Shown: positions 14,013-18,327 of the stretch, piece by piece
Layout: the number at the start of each line of letters is the position of its first letter
Position numbering within the stretch: the first letter of the stretch is position 1
Source: Bacteroidota bacterium
GTDB taxonomy: Bacteria > Bacteroidota > Bacteroidia > UKL13-3
DNA length: 18,327 bases
NCBI GenBank assembly: GCA_010027395.1
Contig: RGVD01000024.1
Coordinates: 1 to 18,327, forward strand
Reading direction: 5' to 3'
Program-made: the position numbers and the translations under genes
Notes under the pieces: model-generated
Told to the model about the DNA's origin: nothing
What the model saw: only the letters and a program-made list of their open reading frames with translations
The model's database searches: none

Positions 14013-15851
14013 TTATTGAACCAATCCGAAACGCAATTTCACGTTGGTTAAAGAGGTATTTATATCCAATTGTTTGGCTGTTTCTTCATCTATTTGAAGG
14101 ATTACATCATTCTTACTTGTATCTCTCAAAATACCCGTAGTAACGAAAAATCTTTTTTTGAAATTATCAATATTTTCAATCATTATCAAAGTACCAACAG
14201 GAGCCGTTTTATGGAGAATACCCTTAAACTTTGTATCTTCAGTATGTAGGCATAAACCTTGCTCATAAACATCCTCCACTAAAGAAGATTTATCGTTAGC
14301 CTTAATGGTTTTAACTTGTTCTGCATTGGTGCTATTTAAAGCAAAGTATGGCTTACGAGCCCTTTTAGCATTTACGATCAACTCCAATCCCTCTCTAACT
14401 CTGTAATCCCATAGACCATTCCAATTGACTAAATCCGATGTTGTTACATTGTATTTTTTTGCAATAGACTCTATTGTTTCCCCTTTCATTACAGGATGGG
14501 TAAATTCATCATTGGTACTACCACCACCATTTGCATGCACTTCAGCTATGGCTAGAGTCTTTGCTTCATCTTCTGCCTTCTTTTTTAATTTTGACAAATC
14601 CTCATCAGTCAAAAGAATCTTATCGCCCCATGTATAGCGGGAAGTATCATTGATAGGTGAAACCTTAGAAGAAGTTGAACCATTGCTTAAGGCGGCTTCG
14701 GATTTTGTCTCTTGGGTATTTTTATTTGAATTTATTTTTTTTGTGTCAGCAATCAATGTAGATAATTGATTTTCGGTAACAGGAATTTTAACTAACTGCT
14801 TATTCCTTAATTTAATACTAATAAGATTATTGGCGTCTTTTATCTTTTTTGATGAAACTGCATACCTATCAGCCAACATATCAACTGTTTCGTTAGAACT
14901 AGATGTGGTATGAATAATGTATTTTTTATTGTTGATGGACTTAACAACCAAATTATCATCATTTGAAATAACAGGACTTGATACAATTGTTTCAGGTGAT
15001 TTTTCCTCTTTTTTAACCAATTCCTTCACAGCAGATTTTGCTTCAGTCAAAATTTCATTGGCTGATTCTTTAACATTCGTTTTTTGTTCCTTTGTAGCAA
15101 TGGTTTTTGGTTCAACAGTCTTTGATGGCTTATCAACCATATCTAATTTTTCTTCTATCTCAATCTTAATGATTTGCCCTCCTGATACATTGCCTGAACT
15201 TATCATGTTTGTATTAGCAATAGACTTATCAGTGGTATTAAATTTTTGAGCGATGGATTGCAAGGTCTCACCGTTCCCAACTTTGTAAAATATTTTTCTA
15301 ATACCATTTTTACTTAACTCCTTCAGCACTTTTCCAGGAAGGACATATGGGGTTTGAACCACAGTCGATTCAGGTTTGATTTCTGGTTTTGTACTTGGCT
15401 TACTTACAGGTTTAATTTCTGTCGTTACAATTTCTTTTTTAGAAAGATCAGAGCTTGAATTTTGTTGAGGTGATATTATTTTCTTTTCCGCAGGTAATTT
15501 TTCTAAAGGCTTTGCTGAAAGGGTTTCATTTTTTGTTACTGCATTTTGAGCATCATATAATGGAGTAATTTGTTTAATTTCTGCATTTCCATACTTCTGG
15601 GTATTCAAAGGAATACGCACTACCATACCTTTTTTTACACCTTCTGTAATAAGTGGATTTGCCTCCATGATAGCCAATTCTTCTACTTGGTAATAGGATG
15701 CTAAACTTTGAACAGTCTCTTTGCTAACTACCCTGTGAACAATATATTTCTTTCCATTTTTTTGCTCTAACCTCAATGAATCTAATGGGCTAGCAATAGC
15801 ACAAATCGACAAAAACATTAAGCTTATTATCAAGTGGATTCTATTTTTCAT
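14013..15851 (-). CDS. Secreted multi-LysM protein with RlpA-like C-terminal domain
   Basis: A 612-residue exported protein with an N-terminal signal peptide (about residues 1-20, LIISLMFLSICAIA). Four LysM domains bind peptidoglycan, at about 35-82, 187-232, 310-358 and 451-494, joined by long linkers rich in Lys, Ser, Thr and Pro. Residues ~525-605 (LHKTAPVGTLIMIENID, then DVILQIDEETAKQLDI) resemble the double-psi beta-barrel of RlpA-type lytic transglycosylases. The usual NDRGP active-site stretch is replaced by TTGILRDTS, so it is probably a structural or binding version. Expected location is the periplasm or cell wall. The downstream TTG-start glycosyltransferase is 7 bp away, implying joint expression. 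No lytic enzyme domain is recognised with confidence. Confidence 0.85.
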   Translation of the reverse strand: MKNRIHLIISLMFLSICAIASPLDSLRLEQKNGKKYIVHRVVSKETVQSLASYYQVEELAIMEANPLITEGVKKGMVVRIPLNTQKYGNAEIKQITPLYDAQNAVTKNETLSAKPLEKLPAEKKIISPQQNSSSDLSKKEIVTTEIKPVSKPSTKPEIKPESTVVQTPYVLPGKVLKELSKNGIRKIFYKVGNGETLQSIAQKFNTTDKSIANTNMISSGNVSGGQIIKIEIEEKLDMVDKPSKTVEPKTIATKEQKTNVKESANEILTEAKSAVKELVKKEEKSPETIVSSPVISNDDNLVVKSINNKKYIIHTTSSSNETVDMLADRYAVSSKKIKDANNLISIKLRNKQLVKIPVTENQLSTLIADTKKINSNKNTQETKSEAALSNGSTSSKVSPINDTSRYTWGDKILLTDEDLSKLKKKAEDEAKTLAIAEVHANGGGSTNDEFTHPVMKGETIESIAKKYNVTTSDLVNWNGLWDYRVREGLELIVNAKRARKPYFALNSTNAEQVKTIKANDKSSLVEDVYEQGLCLHTEDTKFKGILHKTAPVGTLIMIENIDNFKKRFFVTTGILRDTSKNDVILQIDEETAKQLDINTSLTNVKLRFGLVQ

Positions 15852-15956
15852 ATTTAGAAAATATTTGAAACGAAGTTACTAATCATTGCTCAGAAAGATT
15901 AGCAGAATGATTGTAGTTTTATAGCATGAAGGTGTTGATTGTATATTTTAGTGGGA

Positions 15957-16253
15957 TTACTTCACTTTTTGTTCAACAACCAAGCTCCAAGCTTGGGCTT
16001 TGTCATTAAACATCAACTTGGTTTTTGTCCATGTATCTTTAAACAAGGGAGAATATCTGTATTTATTCAAATGTGCTTCACTTTGCCAATAGCTATAGGT
16101 ACATAGCACATTTGGCAATTGCGCATCTCTCAGTAAAATCAATCCTTCACAACCATCAAAAGCGGCTATCTGAGCTTTTACCGTTTCAAAAAAAGATAAA
16201 AAATCATCTACTTTTTGAGGCTCAAAACTCATTCTAACAATTCGATTTATCAT
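15957..16253 (-). CDS. Antibiotic biosynthesis monooxygenase (ABM) family protein
   Basis: A small 98-residue ferredoxin-like fold protein. INRIVRMSFEPQKVDDFLSFFETVKAQI, the central EGLILLRDAQ strand, and LCTYSYWQSEAHLNKYRYSPLFKDTW fit the ABM/quinol monooxygenase-like family, which usually works as a dimer without metal or cofactor on small aromatic or quinone substrates, or serves as a stress-related protein of unknown substrate. It starts at ATG 31 bp after the SAM hydroxide adenosyltransferase and probably shares its transcript. The specific reaction cannot be inferred. Confidence 0.85.
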   Translation of the reverse strand: MINRIVRMSFEPQKVDDFLSFFETVKAQIAAFDGCEGLILLRDAQLPNVLCTYSYWQSEAHLNKYRYSPLFKDTWTKTKLMFNDKAQAWSLVVEQKVK

Positions 16254-16284
16254 TTTTTTAATCTTTTACAATTCCTAACAAGAT

Positions 16285-17076
16285 CTATTTAATAGTCTCC
16301 TTTTCAAATTCAATAATAACCTGATTACCCAATTTTAAACCTAAAAGTGATGCTGCCCTACCCTTATTAATGGCAACCTCTAAATAATCATTTTCATTAA
16401 ATAAAATAAGCTCTTCACCCTCTGGCACATCAGAATATGCCTTACTTATTTCTTTAATTGGATGACGTGAATCATAGTACAATTTAAAATCTCTTCCTTT
16501 TTGCTCACTTTCAAACTCTGATTTACTAACATTTAAGAAAGCATTTTGGTAGCTATCAACAAATATAACGCTCGCAATTATTTTATCATCACTAACAACC
16601 GCCTTCAATGATTTCATTTTGCGATGCCCATCACAGGCCTTTAATAAAGTCTCTATTTTTTGTTTGGTAATTAATGAGGCCGCCACTTTAGCCCAAATAT
16701 TTTTTTCAGGAAACAAATCACCTGATGCAATTAAATTATCGTCAAATTGCCAAACCGGACTGGGGTCAATATCAAACAGCAAATCAGCAATACCATTATC
16801 CGATGTAATGAAATACTGATTGGCATGTTCTAAAACCAAGTATTTCTTATATTTATCAATATTACTATCAACGGCAATAAGATGGACAGAACCGTCTGGA
16901 AAATTTTTATATGAATTTCTAACAACAAAAGCAGCCTGAAGGATGTTATGAGAAGTAATATTGTGGCTTATATCCAAAATGGTAGCACCCGGCAGTAATT
17001 GCAAAATATGTGCTTTTAAAGCAGCTACATAATGACTGTCAGACCCAAAATCGGATGTAATGCTAATTAGTGGCAA
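16285..17076 (-). CDS. SAM hydroxide adenosyltransferase (DUF62, SAM hydrolase)
   Basis: A 263-residue cytoplasmic enzyme of the fluorinase/chlorinase superfamily (DUF62), whose ordinary bacterial members hydrolyse S-adenosylmethionine to adenosine and methionine. The N-terminal domain shows ITSDFGSDSHYVAALKAHI, ILDISHNI, FVVRNSYKNFPDGSVHLIAVD and FITSDNGIADLLF; the C-terminal beta-barrel half ends VAINKGRAASLLGLKLGNQVIIEF. The start is TTG, immediately preceded by an in-frame TAA, and the next residues PLISITSDFG match the family N-terminus, so TTG is almost certainly right. It is divergent from the PhoH gene, and TATTTTTG (minus strand, 17106-17113) is a candidate -7 box. Confidence 0.93.
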   Translation of the reverse strand: MPLISITSDFGSDSHYVAALKAHILQLLPGATILDISHNITSHNILQAAFVVRNSYKNFPDGSVHLIAVDSNIDKYKKYLVLEHANQYFITSDNGIADLLFDIDPSPVWQFDDNLIASGDLFPEKNIWAKVAASLITKQKIETLLKACDGHRKMKSLKAVVSDDKIIASVIFVDSYQNAFLNVSKSEFESEQKGRDFKLYYDSRHPIKEISKAYSDVPEGEELILFNENDYLEVAINKGRAASLLGLKLGNQVIIEFEKETIK

Positions 17077-17105
17077 TTATTAATTCTATTTTTTATAAAT
17101 TCGAG

Positions 17106-17113
17106 CAAAAATA
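17106..17113 (-). promoter_or_regulatory. Probable -7 promoter box of the SAM hydrolase-ABM operon
   Basis: The minus strand reads TATTTTTG, an exact TAnnTTTG, about 30 bp before the TTG start at 17076. A TTTG lies upstream but only 15 nt away, closer than the normal 19-21 nt. The 63-bp divergent spacer must also contain the PhoH promoter, for which I see no exact box. Confidence 0.45.
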
Positions 17114-17139
17114 AACTTTAACACCATACAAAACATAAT

Positions 17140-18084
17140 TTGAATTCAAGAGAGCTGTTAATCGAAGATATTGAGCCTGCCCAATTGTGGGGCTCACATA
17201 ATAAGCACCTAAAAACATTTCAAACCCATTTTCCAAAACTTAAGATTCTAAGTCGTGGTCATAATATTTTTTTAAGTGGTGACGACACTGAAATGAATAT
17301 TTTTGAAGAGAAGCTTGAAAAACTAACTACACATTTAAATCGATATGGCAGCATAGGTGATGTGCAAATGCAAGCACTTTTTTCAGGTATGATTACCGAA
17401 TCGGAATTGCTTACAACAGAAAATAGTGATGTCATTCTTCATGGCAATGGAGGTAAAATTATAAGGGCCAAAACCCCCAACCAACTCAAAATGGTTGATT
17501 TACTTGCTAAAAATGATATTCTGTTTGCCATCGGTCCTGCAGGTACAGGAAAAACATACACTGCAGTAGCACTAGCTGTAAAGGCCTTAAAGAACAAAGA
17601 AATAAAGCGTATCATTTTAGCCCGCCCTGCAGTGGAGGCTGGAGAGAGTTTAGGTTTCTTACCTGGGGATTTAAAAGAAAAAATCGATCCCTATTTACGT
17701 CCTTTATATGATGCCTTGGATGATATGATTCAGCCCGAAAAACTTAAGCAATTTATTGAAACACGTGTAATTGAAATTGCTCCAATGGCCTTTATGCGTG
17801 GAAGGACGCTCGACAATGCCTATGTAATTTTGGATGAAGCTCAGAATGCTACCGACTTGCAACTTAAAATGTTTCTAACACGCATGGGGCCGAATGCCAA
17901 GTTTATCATTACAGGTGATTTAACCCAAATTGATTTACCGAAAAAACAACAATCAGGTCTTGTAAAGGCAGTAAATATTCTTGAAAATATTGATGGGATT
18001 GTTTTTCAATACTTGACCTATGAAGATGTTGTGAGACATAAGCTAGTGAAAGATATTATCAAAGCCTATGATAAGAATGGATAA
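17140..18084 (+). CDS. phoH: PhoH-family ATPase (YbeZ/PhoL-like)
   Basis: A cytoplasmic P-loop ATPase of 314 residues, normal family length. Residues ~1-100 form an N-terminal RNA-binding-like domain, and the ATPase core follows: Walker A GPAGTGKT (132-139), RIILARPAVEAGESLGFLPGD, MAFMRGRTL, Walker B VILDEAQNA with D232-E233, then FIITGDLTQIDLP. Family members are linked to RNA metabolism and, as YbeZ, to the endoribonuclease YbeY; no ybeY is adjacent here. The start is TTG: the frame upstream reaches TAA at 17119-17121 with no ATG or GTG between, and NSRELLIEDIEP fits the family N-terminus. It is divergent from the SAM hydroxide adenosyltransferase by 63 bp. Confidence 0.94.
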   Translation: MNSRELLIEDIEPAQLWGSHNKHLKTFQTHFPKLKILSRGHNIFLSGDDTEMNIFEEKLEKLTTHLNRYGSIGDVQMQALFSGMITESELLTTENSDVILHGNGGKIIRAKTPNQLKMVDLLAKNDILFAIGPAGTGKTYTAVALAVKALKNKEIKRIILARPAVEAGESLGFLPGDLKEKIDPYLRPLYDALDDMIQPEKLKQFIETRVIEIAPMAFMRGRTLDNAYVILDEAQNATDLQLKMFLTRMGPNAKFIITGDLTQIDLPKKQQSGLVKAVNILENIDGIVFQYLTYEDVVRHKLVKDIIKAYDKNG

Positions 18085-18095
18085 ATGAAATCCAT

Positions 18096-18126
18096 AAATA
18101 ACTCATTAGTTATTTGGCTAAAAGCC
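18096..18126 (+). repeat. Two adjacent small hairpins after phoH
   Basis: AAATAACT (18096-18103) pairs with AGTTATTT (18108-18115) over a CATT loop. Directly after it GGCT and AGCC (18116-18119 and 18123-18126) pair over AAA. There is no T-run afterwards, so it is a weak or factor-dependent stop rather than a clear terminator before the next same-strand gene. Confidence 0.4.
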
Positions 18127-18160
18127 ATTCAGCCTTATACACTTAATAAAATCCTTTTGT

Positions 18161-18327
18161 ATGATAAAATCAAAATTAGGTGTATATCCTTTTCGCTATG
18201 GTAACAAAATTGAGTTACTCAAAAGTGGTGATGAATATTTTTCTAAACTAATTGAGTTGATTGAAAGCGCTCAGTCAGAAATCCACTTACAAGTTTATAT
18301 TTTCGAGTCAGACGCCACTGGAGAATT
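18161..18327 (+). CDS. Phospholipase D-like / cardiolipin synthase, N-terminal part (runs off window)
   Basis: The frame from ATG at 18161 is open to the window end and encodes 55 residues: MIKSKLGVYPFRYGNKIELL, then KSGDEYFSKLIELIESAQSE and IHLQVYIFESDATGE. This matches the start of bacterial cardiolipin synthases and related HKD phospholipase D proteins, in particular the strand motif IHLQVYIFESDATG that precedes the first HKD site. The catalytic HKD motifs lie beyond the window. The absence of N-terminal membrane helices points to the soluble ClsB-like group. It follows phoH by 76 bp with no strong terminator, so co-transcription is possible. Confidence 0.85.
   Translation, partial: MIKSKLGVYPFRYGNKIELLKSGDEYFSKLIELIESAQSEIHLQVYIFESDATGE

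Overview
The window looks like chromosomal DNA of a low-GC member of the Bacteroidota (Chitinophagales/Sphingobacteriales-like). The evidence is AT-rich coding sequence, families common in that phylum (DUF4290, DUF4199, a DUF4080-type radical SAM protein, a YdcH/DUF465 protein), Bacteroidota-type promoter boxes (TTTG, 19 nt, TAnnTTTG in front of a tRNA) and weak or absent Shine-Dalgarno sequences. No phage, plasmid, CRISPR or toxin-antitoxin genes are visible.

Layout. 1-2361 (+): the tail of an unknown gene overlaps a polyprenyl glycosylphosphotransferase, followed by a DUF4290 protein with an Asn/Arg-rich tail and a good terminator. 2454-5116 (-): an operon of a DUF4199 membrane protein, a DPM-like GT2 glycosyltransferase and a GT4 glycosyltransferase. 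5389-7260 (+): tRNA-Lys(UUU) with a textbook promoter and terminator, then a cobalamin-binding radical SAM enzyme. 7355-7816 (-): a small lipoprotein. 8191-11504 (-): a YdcH-like protein, then a tripartite-type ABC export cassette (lipoprotein adaptor, MacB/LolE-like permease, ATPase). 11865-17076 (-): SAM hydroxide adenosyltransferase, ABM monooxygenase, a four-LysM protein with an RlpA-like C-terminal domain, two glycosyltransferases and a HEAT-like protein. 17140-18327 (+): a PhoH-family ATPase and the start of a phospholipase D/cardiolipin synthase gene.

Functionally much of the window concerns the cell envelope: lipid-linked sugar initiation, several glycosyltransferases, a LysM wall-binding protein, an ABC exporter and phospholipid synthesis. 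The rest is housekeeping.

I see no clear-cut new multi-gene system. The most unusual structure is a 63-bp near-identical repeat pair (7929-7991 and 11808-11870). The second copy supplies the stop codon of the HEAT-like gene. An 11-bp core of the repeat recurs exactly across the stop codon of the ABC ATPase, which ends abnormally at its H-loop. Together this suggests a small mobile or recombinogenic repeat that reshapes gene 3' ends. A second theme is TTG initiation: four genes have TTG as their only credible start.
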